A stretch of DNA of 28,894 nucleotides from positions 1 through 28,894 of the forward strand of contig JACKNM010000030.1 in the NCBI GenBank assembly GCA_024234875.1, given 5' to 3'. The position numbers and the translations under genes are program-made. Position 1 is the stretch's first letter; every line of letters begins with the position of its first letter. The stretch comes from Ectothiorhodospiraceae bacterium (GTDB lineage Bacteria > Pseudomonadota > Gammaproteobacteria > HK1). Shown piece after piece: positions 1 to 7,019 of the stretch. Below the pieces are notes generated by a model. The model saw nothing but the letters and a program-made list of their open reading frames with translations, was not told the DNA's origin and made no database searches.

Positions 1-495
1 ATCACCATCGGCTTCGCGACCCAGGCGCTGGCGGGCTGGTCGCTGTCGACGATGGACGTGAACCTCACCACCGGCGACGTGCTGTGGGCGATCTTCGCCC
101 AAGGGTTCGGCGTGGGCATCCTGTGGCCGCCGATCACGGTGGTGGCGTTCTCGACCCTGCCGCGGATGCAGATGCCGGAAGGCACCGCGGTCTATCACCT
201 GCTGCGCAACATCGGCAGCAGCGTCCACATCTCCCTCAGCATCGCCATCGTGCTGCGGATGTCGCGCACCAGCTACGCCGAGCTCGCGCCCTCGGTGTCC
301 GCGTTCGACGAGCTGCTGGCGATGCCGTGGGTGACCGGTGCGTTCAATCTCGAGAGCCAGGCGGGCCTGGCCGCCCTGTCCGGCGAGATGGCACGGCAGT
401 CGGCGATGCTCGGCTACATCAGCTCGTTCCACTTCTTCACCTGGACCGCGCTGGCGGTGCTTCCGCTGGTGTTCCTGGTGCGGCTACGGCGTTGA
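1..495 (+). CDS. MFS transporter, DHA2 (EmrB/QacA) family, C-terminal fragment
   Basis: The reading frame is open from base 1, so the gene begins outside the window and only its last 164 residues are present. What remains is hydrophobic, with three likely membrane segments. It carries the GILWPPITVVAFSTLP and GTAVYHLLRNIGSSVHISL patches, which resemble the late transmembrane helices of 14-helix DHA2 drug efflux pumps such as EmrB. The long loop between the last two helices (about residues 95-135, with the LESQAGLAALSGEMARQSAMLGYISSF segment split across it) matches the periplasmic loop before the last helix of that family. It ends in basic residues (LVRLRR), as expected at a cytoplasmic C-terminus. 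By family, it would export toxic hydrophobic compounds by proton antiport. An EmrA-like partner would have to lie upstream. The substrate is unknown. Confidence 0.85.
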   Translation: MTIGFATQALAGWSLSTMDVNLTTGDVLWAIFAQGFGVGILWPPITVVAFSTLPRMQMPEGTAVYHLLRNIGSSVHISLSIAIVLRMSRTSYAELAPSVSAFDELLAMPWVTGAFNLESQAGLAALSGEMARQSAMLGYISSFHFFTWTALAVLPLVFLVRLRR

Positions 496-507
496 TCGCC
501 GGTCCGT

Positions 508-586
508 CGCCCTTCGACCCTTCGACGGGCTCAGGGCACCGCCCTTCGACGGGCTCAGGGCACCGCCCTTCGACGGGCTCAGGGCA
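508..586 (+). repeat. Tandem 24-base repeat, about three copies
   Basis: The core CTTCGACGGGCTCAGGGCA recurs in phase at 518-541, 542-565 and 566-586. The copies are 24 bases apart and the last is shortened. A partial copy precedes them at about 510-517. The array starts just after the MFS stop codon. The core looks like the short dispersed CTTCGAC..GCTCAGG elements common in intergenic DNA of many bacteria. Open frames through it give artefact peptides such as PFDGLRAPPFDGLRA, so it is not read as coding. Confidence 0.85.
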
Positions 587-612
587 GGCTCACGCTTCGA
601 CCGTGGCCCCGC

Positions 613-686
613 GGGCCACGCTCAGCGTGGCTCGAGGGTCCGGGAAGGGGCCGTAGCCTTGTGGGCCACGCTCAGCGTGGCTCGAG
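613..686 (+). repeat. Two copies of a palindromic element
   Basis: The perfect palindrome GCCACGCTCAGCGTGGC (8-bp arms around one base) occurs at 615-631 and again at 665-681, exactly 50 bases apart. The shared block is wider than the palindrome: GGG before it and CTCGAG after it are identical, and a CCGGGAAG follows both copies. It lies just downstream of the tandem array. It may be a REP-like element or a transcript-end hairpin for the MFS gene, although no T-run follows. Confidence 0.8.
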
Positions 687-751
687 CACCGGGAAGTGTA
701 GGCGGTCGCCGAGCCGGGTGTTGTCCGGGCGACGCCCGAGTCGAAGCGCGG

Positions 752-760
752 TGCTATCAT
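752..760 (+). promoter_or_regulatory. Extended -10 box candidate (TGCTATCAT)
   Basis: TGCTATCAT has the TGn extension and a good -10 hexamer (TATCAT) and ends 30 bases before the GTG at 791. No clear -35 is seen. It is followed by CGCCCGCCGG, and a short inverted repeat (TCGCCCG at 760-766, CGGGCGA at 777-783) overlaps the presumed transcript start. The same TGCTANNNT box occurs upstream of the genes at 14787 and 26720. Confidence 0.4.
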
Positions 761-790
761 CGCCCGCCGGCGTTGACGGGCGAGGCTCGA

Positions 791-1087
791 GTGGGCGGAC
801 TCCGCGGCTGGCAGTTCTGGACGGTCAACGCCCTGGCGTTGCTGGCCGTCGTGCTGGTGCTGGTCAACACCGTGCTCGCGCGCAACAACCGCGACATCCA
901 GCGCGACGTGATCACGCGGCAGCAGACCATCGACGACGGGGTCCGACTCGCGCAGGTCAACGCGCAACTCATTCGGGCGCTGGCCAACCTCTCGGCCCAA
1001 ACCGGCGACGAGGCCTTGCGCGACCTCCTCGCGAGCCAGGGCGTCACCTTCCGTGTGCAGCAGCCCCCCGCGGCGCCGCTGCGATGA
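791..1087 (+). CDS. Small single-pass membrane protein, function unknown
   Basis: This encodes 98 residues from a GTG at 791. It was chosen because the open frame further upstream is repeat DNA, whereas GGGCGAGG lies just before this codon and a -10-like box lies 30 bases upstream. The N-terminus is short, followed by one membrane helix (about residues 8-30, WTVNALALLAVVLVLVNTVLA). A polar, partly helical tail follows, with regular Gln/Asn/Leu spacing typical of short coiled coils. I do not recognise a catalytic motif. The stop overlaps the ATG of the next gene (ATGA at 1084-1087), so the two are almost certainly translated together. The protein probably sits in the inner membrane with its tail in the periplasm or cytoplasm; the side cannot be told. 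Confidence 0.65.
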   Translation: MGGLRGWQFWTVNALALLAVVLVLVNTVLARNNRDIQRDVITRQQTIDDGVRLAQVNAQLIRALANLSAQTGDEALRDLLASQGVTFRVQQPPAAPLR

Positions 1088-1386
1088 GTGCTGCCGACCC
1101 GCGCCGGGGCGACCGCTCGGCCTTCGTGCCACTGTTGCTGCTCGCGATGGCGTTGCTGGTCGCGGTCGGCGCCCAATGGTGGCAGCTGCTGCGTGACCGT
1201 GAGACCCTGCTCGCGCGACACGAGGCGCAGACCCCGACCCTCGCGGAGGTCGAGAACGTGCGCCGGCAGTTCGACGCGGTGTCGGCCGGGGTGGTCGCGC
1301 TGGCCGACTCCGGCCACCAGAACGCGCGCCGCGCGGTGGAGCAGCTCCGGCGGGCCGGGGTGCTGCCGAGTCCGCCGGCACCGTAG
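1084..1386 (+). CDS. Small single-pass membrane protein, partner of upstream gene
   Basis: This encodes 100 residues, starting at the ATG that overlaps the preceding stop codon by four bases. Its layout mirrors the upstream protein: a short polar N-terminus, one membrane helix (about residues 14-33, FVPLLLLAMALLVAVGAQWW) and an alpha-helical, charged tail of about 65 residues rich in Arg, Glu and Gln. Equal size, equal topology and translational coupling suggest the two form a small membrane complex, or arose by duplication. Sequence similarity between them is too low to prove duplication by eye. No known domain is recognised. The gene ends 30 bases before the E1-beta-like gene, so it could share a transcript with it. 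Confidence 0.65.
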   Translation: MSAADPRRGDRSAFVPLLLLAMALLVAVGAQWWQLLRDRETLLARHEAQTPTLAEVENVRRQFDAVSAGVVALADSGHQNARRAVEQLRRAGVLPSPPAP

Positions 1387-1416
1387 CCACGTCGCGGTGG
1401 CCACCAGGAGCGCTCG

Positions 1417-2403
1417 ATGCCAGAGATGACCTATCTCGAGGCCGCGAAGACCGCGCTGGCGGAGGAGATGCGGCGCGATCCCGCGGTCTGGGCGCTCGGC
1501 GAGGATCTCGGACGCGGCGGTGTGTTCGGTCAGTACGCCGGCCTCGCGGCGGAGTTCGGCGCGGAGCGAATCGTCGACACCCCGATCTCCGAGGCCGCCA
1601 TCGTCGGCACCGCGGTGGGTGCGGCGATGACCGGGACGCGGCCGGTGGTGGAGATGCGGTTCGCCGACTTCGCGCTCTGCGCGGTGGACGAGCTGGTCAA
1701 CCAGGCGGCCAAGGCCCGCTACATGTTCGGGGGCCAGACCAGGGTGCCACTGGTGGTGCGCGAGCCGGTCGGCATGTGGCGCTCCTCGGCGGCCCAGCAC
1801 TCGCAGTCGCTGGAGGCCTGGTACGCTCACGTGCCCGGCCTGGTGGTGGTCATGCCGGCGACCCCGGCCGACAATCGCGGGCTGCTGAAGAGCGCGATTC
1901 GCTGCGACGATCCGGTCGTCTACATGGAGCACAAGGACCTCTGGCCGATGGTCGAGGAGGTCGCCGCCGAGGGTGACGACGCGTTGATCCCACTCGGTAA
2001 GGCCCGCATCGCGCGCGGCGGGGACGACGTCACCGTGGTCACCTGGTCGAGGACGGTCCACGTCGCGCTGGAGGCCGCGCGCCTGCTCGAGCGAGAGGGG
2101 ATCTCGATCGAGGTGATCGATCTGCGCACCCTGTGGCCCTGGGACGAGGCCGCGGTATACGCCTCGGTTCGACGCACTGGTCGGGCCCTGGTCGCGCACG
2201 AGGCGGTGCAGGTCGGCGGCTTCGGGGCCGAGGTGGCGGCCAGCATCTGCGAGCGTTGCTTCGGACACCTGCGGGCGCCGGTGCGCCGGCTCGGGGCGCC
2301 GCGGGTGCCGATCGCCTATGCCCCACCGCTCGAGGACCAGGTGCGAGTGGGGGCGGAGGACATCGCGCGCACCGCGGCCGAGCTCGCCGCCGCCGGGCGC
2401 TGA
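1417..2403 (+). CDS. 2-oxoacid dehydrogenase E1 component beta subunit-like protein (transketolase Pyr and C-terminal domains)
   Basis: This 328-residue protein starts at an ATG with AGGAG at 1406-1410. It has the usual length and layout of E1-beta subunits (PdhB, AcoB, BkdA2): a pyrimidine-binding domain (about residues 1-185) and a transketolase C-terminal domain (about 200-320). VDTPISEAAIVG carries the Glu that activates the ThDP aminopyrimidine ring. HSQSLEAWYAHVPGL and DDPVVYMEHK are also typical of the family. E1-beta normally works as an alpha2-beta2 enzyme that decarboxylates 2-oxoacids and passes the acyl group to E2. No E1-alpha, E2 or E3 gene lies nearby; the upstream genes are small membrane proteins and the downstream gene is a complete ThDP enzyme. 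It may pair with an E1-alpha elsewhere, or have a different role. The family call is firm; the substrate is unknown. Confidence 0.88.
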   Translation: MPEMTYLEAAKTALAEEMRRDPAVWALGEDLGRGGVFGQYAGLAAEFGAERIVDTPISEAAIVGTAVGAAMTGTRPVVEMRFADFALCAVDELVNQAAKARYMFGGQTRVPLVVREPVGMWRSSAAQHSQSLEAWYAHVPGLVVVMPATPADNRGLLKSAIRCDDPVVYMEHKDLWPMVEEVAAEGDDALIPLGKARIARGGDDVTVVTWSRTVHVALEAARLLEREGISIEVIDLRTLWPWDEAAVYASVRRTGRALVAHEAVQVGGFGAEVAASICERCFGHLRAPVRRLGAPRVPIAYAPPLEDQVRVGAEDIARTAAELAAAGR

Positions 2404-2429
2404 TACGTATCGAGCAAGGGGAGACTGAG

Positions 2430-4163
2430 GTGGCCGAGGTCGAGGAAATCACGGGAGGCGAGGCGCTCGCGCGCATGCTCGCGGCGCACGAGGTGGGGCC
2501 GATGTTCGGCATGGGCGGCTTCCAGCTGTTGCCGTTCTACGATGCCGCGCGTCGTCTCGGAATCGCGCACCACCTGATCAACGACGAGCGCTGCGGCGTG
2601 TTCGCGGCGGACGCCTACGCCAAGGTCTCCGGCCGGGTCGGGGTCTGTGACGCGACGCTCGGTCCCGGCGCGACGAACCTGGTGACCGGCCTGGTCGAGG
2701 CGCTGAACAGCGGCACTCCCCTGGTCGCCCTGGTCGGTGACAGCCACCGCGACCATTCCTGGAAGAACATGACCCAGGAGTCGCGCCAGGTGGAGATCCT
2801 GCGCCCGGCGGCCAAGGAGGTGATCCGCGTCGAGACCCCCGGCCGGATCCCGGAGCTCATGCGCCGGGCATTCGCGGTCGCGACCAGCGGCCGTCCGGGG
2901 CCGGTGGTGGTGGACGTCCCGGAGGACGTCGCGCACGCGCTGCACGCGTACCCGGCGACCGAGTTCCGCGCCGATCCGCGCGCGCTGCGCGCCCCGGCGC
3001 TGCGCTGTCGGCCCGATGCCGCCTCCCTCGCCGCCGCGGTGGACCTGCTCGCGGCGGCGCGGCGTCCCCTGGTGCTGGCCGGTGGCGGCGTGCATCTCAG
3101 CGGCGCCGCCGAGGCGTTGCAGGCATTCGCGCAGGCGCACGGGATCCCCGTCGCCCACACCATGACCGGCAAGGGCGCGATCGCCTGCACCCACCCGCTC
3201 TCGGCCGGCCTGTTCGGCCGCTACGACCGCATCGCCAACGGCCTGATCGCGGAGTCCGACTGCCTGTTGGTGGTCGGCTGCAAGCTCGGTGAGATCGCGA
3301 CCAAGCGCTACACCGTGCTGCCGAAGAACACCCCGATCATCCATCTCGACATCGTGGCCGAGGAGTTCGACAGGGTCGCGGTGCCGACGGTCGCGCTGTG
3401 GGCCGACGCGCGCGAGGGCATCGTCGATCTCGATCGGGCGCTCGCCGCACGGGCACCGGGTGGTGGCGCCGCGCGGGCCGAGTACGGCGCCGACGTCGCC
3501 CGGCGAATGGCGGCCTGGCGCGAGGAGGTGCGTCCGCGACTGGAGTCCGACGAGACCCCGGTCAACATGGCTCGAATGCTCCACGAGCTGAACCGGGCGC
3601 TGCCGCCCGACGCCGTCCTGGTCGCCGACGGCGGCTTCGCGGCGCACTGGGGCGGGCTGCTCTACGACACCAAGCGTCCGGGCCGCGGCTTCGTGCCGGA
3701 CCGTGGCTTCGCCTCGATCGGCTACGGCCTGCCGGGCGCGATGGGCGCGAAGCTCGGCGCTCCCGGCTCGCCGGTGGTCGGCATCACCGGCGACGGCGGG
3801 TTCAACATGGTGCTCGGGGAGCTGGAGACCGCGCGACGCCTCGGCCTCGGCTTCGCGGTCATCGTGGTGAACAACGCGGCGTCGGGTTACGTCAAGGCGC
3901 TGCAGCACCTGATGTACGGCCAGGGCGGATATCAGTCGTCGGACCTGATCGAGATGGACTACGCGAAGGTCGCTCGCGCGCTCGGCTGCAACGGTATTCG
4001 GGTCGAGCGTCCCGGTGAGCTCCGAGCCGCCATCGAGGCGGGAATCGAGCCACGCGACGTGCCGACGGTGATCGACGTCGTGGTCACGCGCGATCCGGCG
4101 CGGATGTTGCCCGGCGTCGACAACCGCACCGTCCAGGTCCGACGCGGGGATCGCGTCGCGTGA
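2430..4163 (+). CDS. ThDP-dependent enzyme, acetolactate synthase-like
   Basis: This encodes 577 residues from a GTG at 2430. The GTG is chosen over far upstream frames because AAGGGGAG sits at 2416-2423 and the protein then starts at the usual ThDP_N position. It has three domains: N-terminal Pyr (about 5-170), central (about 195-330) and C-terminal PP (about 375-560). Glu53, in NDERCGVFAADAYAK, fits the catalytic Glu of the AHAS/benzoylformate decarboxylase superfamily. The ThDP/Mg motif GDGGF begins at 454 (Asp455) and ends in NN at 481-482. The gene lies 26 bases after the E1-beta-like gene, so they are probably one operon. Residues around the active site differ from true IlvB, and no small regulatory subunit is present, so branched-chain amino acid synthesis is unlikely. 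A decarboxylase or carboligase in a catabolic pathway is the better guess. Confidence 0.85.
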   Translation: MAEVEEITGGEALARMLAAHEVGPMFGMGGFQLLPFYDAARRLGIAHHLINDERCGVFAADAYAKVSGRVGVCDATLGPGATNLVTGLVEALNSGTPLVALVGDSHRDHSWKNMTQESRQVEILRPAAKEVIRVETPGRIPELMRRAFAVATSGRPGPVVVDVPEDVAHALHAYPATEFRADPRALRAPALRCRPDAASLAAAVDLLAAARRPLVLAGGGVHLSGAAEALQAFAQAHGIPVAHTMTGKGAIACTHPLSAGLFGRYDRIANGLIAESDCLLVVGCKLGEIATKRYTVLPKNTPIIHLDIVAEEFDRVAVPTVALWADAREGIVDLDRALAARAPGGGAARAEYGADVARRMAAWREEVRPRLESDETPVNMARMLHELNRALPPDAVLVADGGFAAHWGGLLYDTKRPGRGFVPDRGFASIGYGLPGAMGAKLGAPGSPVVGITGDGGFNMVLGELETARRLGLGFAVIVVNNAASGYVKALQHLMYGQGGYQSSDLIEMDYAKVARALGCNGIRVERPGELRAAIEAGIEPRDVPTVIDVVVTRDPARMLPGVDNRTVQVRRGDRVA

Positions 4164-4196
4164 CTCGCCGCCCGCCGCACGCCCGGAGTCGCCGCT

Positions 4197-4224
4197 CCCG
4201 GGTCTCGCCTCGCCCTACCCGGGC
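4197..4224 (+). repeat. REP-like palindrome, copy A
   Basis: CCCGGGT at 4197-4203 and ACCCGGG at 4217-4223 form a 7-bp perfect stem around a 13-base TCGC-rich loop. The arms, the loop pattern (TCGC.TCGC.CT) and the trailing C match the element at 18742-18770. It lies in the short gap between the ThDP enzyme and the aldo/keto reductase. A hairpin in this place could protect the upstream mRNA or reduce read-through. Confidence 0.6.
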
Positions 4225-4272
4225 AACCGGGTCGTGCACCGCGCCGGCTGCCCGGCGCCGCAGGAGGAACAG

Positions 4273-5259
4273 ATGAGGACACGCAGGTTCGGTCGGCTCG
4301 GCATCCAGGTCTCGGAGCTGGTCTTCGGCGGCGGTTGGGTCGGTGGCATCCTCATCCACCGCGACGACGACACCCGGCGCGAGGCGATCCGCCGTGCACT
4401 GGCCGACGGCATCAACTGGATCGACACCGCGCCGAGCTACGGCCAGGGTCAGTCGGAGCAGGCGCTCGGTTGGCTGCTCGCCGAGATCCCGCCCGAGCGG
4501 CGACCGCACGTCTCCACCAAGGTCCGTCTCGACACCGCGCGGCTCGACGATGTCGAGGGGCAGGTCGAGCGCAGCATCACCGAGAGCCTCGGGCGGCTGC
4601 GACGCGACAACGTCGACCTCCTGATCCTGCACAACCGCATCGCCGCCGAGCGCGCGCCGGACACCGTGACCCCTGACGACGTGCTGCGCCCCGGCGGTGT
4701 GCTCGACGCGATGGCGCGGGTGCGCGACCGGGGTCTGACGCGCCATCTGGGCATCACCGCGCTCGGCGAGACCGGTCCCTGCATCCAGGTGATCGACAGC
4801 GGCCGCGTCGATGCCGCCCAGGTCTACTACAACCTCCTGAACCCGAGCGCGGCCCGTACCATGCGCGGTGGCTGGTCGGCGCAGAGCTTCGCCGGGATCA
4901 TCGACGCCTGCCGCCGCCAGGACGTGGGCATCATGGGGATCCGTGTCCTCGCCGCCGGCGTCATCGCCACCGACGAGCGTCACGGTCGCGAGGTCCAGAT
5001 CGCCACCGGCTCGGACCTCGACACCGAGACCCGGCGCGCCCACGCGGCGTTCGCGGCCCTCGGCGACGGGCACGGGACGCGGGCCCAGACCGCGATCCGG
5101 TTCGCACTCGCCAATGGCGACCTGTCCTGCGTGGTGGTGGGCATGGCCGAGCTCGACCACCTCGACCAGGCGCTGGCGGCCGCGCGCATGGGACCGCTGC
5201 CGCCGGACGCGCTGTCGGCGCTCGAGCGGCTACACGACAGCGACTTCGCCGCGAGCTGA
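4273..5259 (+). CDS. Aldo/keto reductase
   Basis: This encodes 328 residues from the ATG at 4273, preceded at the right distance by AGGAGG (4262-4267). An in-frame ATG at 4234 lacks such a site and would add an unrelated 13-residue leader. The fold is the AKR TIM barrel, and the four catalytic residues are visible: Asp51 and Tyr56 in IDTAPSYGQG, Lys83 in STKVRL, and His120 in LLILHNR. It reduces or oxidises carbonyl/alcohol groups with NAD(P)H in the cytoplasm. The overall form, including the RHLGITALGE strand, resembles the bacterial D-threo-aldose/L-fucose dehydrogenase branch. The convergent neighbours dgoA-dgoK break down a sugar acid, so oxidation of an aldose to feed that route is plausible but is an inference only. 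Confidence 0.88.
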   Translation: MRTRRFGRLGIQVSELVFGGGWVGGILIHRDDDTRREAIRRALADGINWIDTAPSYGQGQSEQALGWLLAEIPPERRPHVSTKVRLDTARLDDVEGQVERSITESLGRLRRDNVDLLILHNRIAAERAPDTVTPDDVLRPGGVLDAMARVRDRGLTRHLGITALGETGPCIQVIDSGRVDAAQVYYNLLNPSAARTMRGGWSAQSFAGIIDACRRQDVGIMGIRVLAAGVIATDERHGREVQIATGSDLDTETRRAHAAFAALGDGHGTRAQTAIRFALANGDLSCVVVGMAELDHLDQALAAARMGPLPPDALSALERLHDSDFAAS

Positions 5260-5295
5260 CATCCTGGCGCCCGGCGGCGCCAGGCGGGCGCGCGC

Positions 5296-5940
5296 TCAGT
5301 CGGTGCCTTGCGGGTCGCTCGCGGCCCAGGCGGCGGCGAAGGCGGTGGCCCGCTCGGCCACCGCGGTGGCGTCCATCCCCGGGCGATAGAGCGCCGAGCC
5401 GAGACCGAAGCCGCTCGCCCCGGCGGCGCGATAGGGTGCGATCGACGCTGGCGTGATGCCGCCGACCGGCAGCAGGGCGACGTCGCGCGGCAACACCGCA
5501 CGCCACGCCTTGACCACCACCGGGGGCAGTGCCTCGGCCGGGAACATCTTCAGCCCGTCGGCGCCGGCCGCGAGCGCGGCGAACGCCTCCGTCGGCGTGG
5601 CGACGCCGGGCACGCAGTGCAGGCCGCAGTCCTTGGCGGCGCGGACCACCGCGCCGTCACCGTGGGGCATGACCACCAGGGTGCCGCCGGCATCACGGAT
5701 GCGCGCCGGAGCGCCGGCGTCGAGGACGGTGCCCGCGCCGATGATTGCGCGCTCGGCAAAGGCGTCGGCGAGGCGGCGAATGCTGTCCAGCGGCCGCGGC
5801 GAGTTCAAAGGGACCTCGATGACCTCGAAGCCCGCGTCGAGCAGCGCCTGACCGATGGCGACGACCTCGTCGGGCTCCACGCCGCGCAGGATCGCCACCA
5901 GGCCGAGGCGGGTCAGTCGTCGGTCGAGCGTGCCGGTCAT
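5296..5940 (-). CDS. dgoA: 2-dehydro-3-deoxy-6-phosphogalactonate aldolase
   Basis: This encodes 214 residues, a normal length for KDPG/KDPGal aldolases. VAILRGVEPDE near the N-terminus, Glu42 in EVIEVPLNSP, the GAGTVL phosphate loop (68-73) and the Schiff-base Lys131 in DGLKMFPAE are all present. The EVPLNSPRPLDSI form is typical of DgoA rather than of Eda. It would cleave 2-keto-3-deoxy-6-phosphogalactonate to pyruvate and glyceraldehyde 3-phosphate in the cytoplasm. It starts only three bases after the dgoK stop, so the two are co-transcribed with the kinase first, in pathway order. The gene ends 36 bases from the convergent aldo/keto reductase. No galactonate dehydratase or transporter is seen in this window. 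Confidence 0.93.
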   Translation of the reverse strand: MTGTLDRRLTRLGLVAILRGVEPDEVVAIGQALLDAGFEVIEVPLNSPRPLDSIRRLADAFAERAIIGAGTVLDAGAPARIRDAGGTLVVMPHGDGAVVRAAKDCGLHCVPGVATPTEAFAALAAGADGLKMFPAEALPPVVVKAWRAVLPRDVALLPVGGITPASIAPYRAAGASGFGLGSALYRPGMDATAVAERATAFAAAWAASDPQGTD

Positions 5941-5943
5941 CGT

Positions 5944-6864
5944 CTAGATCTCCACCATCCCGGCCGCCCGCGCGACCAGGAGCTGTCCGCGCGCCACCAC
6001 GTCCGAGGGCCCGGGCATCGCCCGCACCCCGGCTCGCGCGAGCGCGCGCATGTAGCGCTCGGTCAGCGTGCTCGAGCCCACCACGAGCACCGAGTCCGCC
6101 GGCCGGATGGCCAGTGCCTCGCCGACCTCGGCGCCGAGCAGCAGGCCGGAGAGATAGGCGTGCACCGCGCCGCCGTCGAGATCGCCGGCGAGGCCGAGGG
6201 TGCGCGCGCTGAACAGCCGCTTGAGCAGGCCGCCGCGGCTCGTGGCCCGGTCCAGGCCGTAGTCGACGCCGCGATCGAAGGCGGCGGCGTCGAAGGTCTC
6301 GGTGGTCATCAGCCGGCCGAGGATGCTGTGCTGGCGCAGCACCGCGAACAGCTCGCCGGTCATGAAGGTCGCGAACCAGTCGATCGCGTCACCCCGCCCG
6401 AGCGCCCACTTGCTGTGGGTGCCGGGCAGCACCAGCAGGACCTCGTCGTCGCCCTCGGCGCCGGCGCAGGCGCCGATGATCTGGGTCTCCTCGCCACGCA
6501 TGACGTCCGGGATGCCGTCGTCGCCGTGGGTGAGGAGGCCGGGGACGAAGCGCACCGACACGCCGTCGGCCAGGGTCAGGGTCGCGAGGCCGCCGGCGAG
6601 GGTGGAGAGGTCGGTCGGACAGCCGATGTACGGCACCTCCACCCATCCCTGGCGACTCCCGATCATCCCCGACGCGAGCACCGGCAACTCGGGCCGTAAC
6701 CAGTCCCCGACCAGCGCCCGCAGCGCGCCCTCGAAGTCACCGTCGGCCACCGCGAGGATGCCGCGCGGCGACTCTCGGCGCTCGAGCACCGCGCCGTCGG
6801 CGTCGATGCGGTAGGCGCGGAGCGACGAGGTTCCCCAGTCGAGGCCGACGAGGGCGGTGGACAT
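5944..6864 (-). CDS. dgoK: 2-dehydro-3-deoxygalactonokinase
   Basis: This encodes 306 residues, close to the usual length of DgoK. The start is the ATG at 6864, with AGGAGAG 8 bases before it. The longer open frame to 6987 adds about 41 low-complexity residues and lacks a ribosome site. The N-terminus LVGLDWGTSSLRAYRID is the phosphate-binding opening of the family. LVLPGTHSKWALGRG and the FMTGELFAVLRQHSILG stretch further on are also characteristic. It phosphorylates 2-keto-3-deoxygalactonate with ATP, giving the substrate of DgoA, which follows after three bases. The pair is the lower half of a De Ley-Doudoroff-type D-galactonate route. Upstream, at about 6935 on the minus strand, is a CACTAGAC sequence that may be part of the promoter; this is weak. 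Confidence 0.93.
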   Translation of the reverse strand: MSTALVGLDWGTSSLRAYRIDADGAVLERRESPRGILAVADGDFEGALRALVGDWLRPELPVLASGMIGSRQGWVEVPYIGCPTDLSTLAGGLATLTLADGVSVRFVPGLLTHGDDGIPDVMRGEETQIIGACAGAEGDDEVLLVLPGTHSKWALGRGDAIDWFATFMTGELFAVLRQHSILGRLMTTETFDAAAFDRGVDYGLDRATSRGGLLKRLFSARTLGLAGDLDGGAVHAYLSGLLLGAEVGEALAIRPADSVLVVGSSTLTERYMRALARAGVRAMPGPSDVVARGQLLVARAAGMVEI

Positions 6865-7019
6865 GGACGGACTCTCCTGCGACTCGACGATCGCGGCTGG
6901 CGACGGCACCGGTTGCGACGCCCACGCGCGGTCGTCTAGTGTGCCGCATTCGTCCCGCCGCCGGCCAACCGTGACGTGACCGGCCACGGGATGGGCGACC
7001 CACCAGGAGGTACCTCGAG

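Noticed and set aside
508..586. CRISPR array
   Set aside because: The repeats are directly joined without spacers, and no cas gene is present.
508..656. Repeat peptide PSTGSGHRPSTGSG or PFDGLRAPPFDGLRA as a secreted or structural protein
   Set aside because: These peptides are translations of a dispersed DNA repeat in different frames, with no ribosome site of their own.
2316..3908. 530-codon minus-strand open frame
   Set aside because: It is a shadow of the acetolactate-synthase-like gene, with no recognisable domain.
2430..4163. Sulfoacetaldehyde acetyltransferase (Xsc)
   Set aside because: The residues around the N-terminal active site (NDERCGVFAADAYAK) and the C-terminal part do not match my memory of Xsc; a general acetolactate-synthase-like call is safer.
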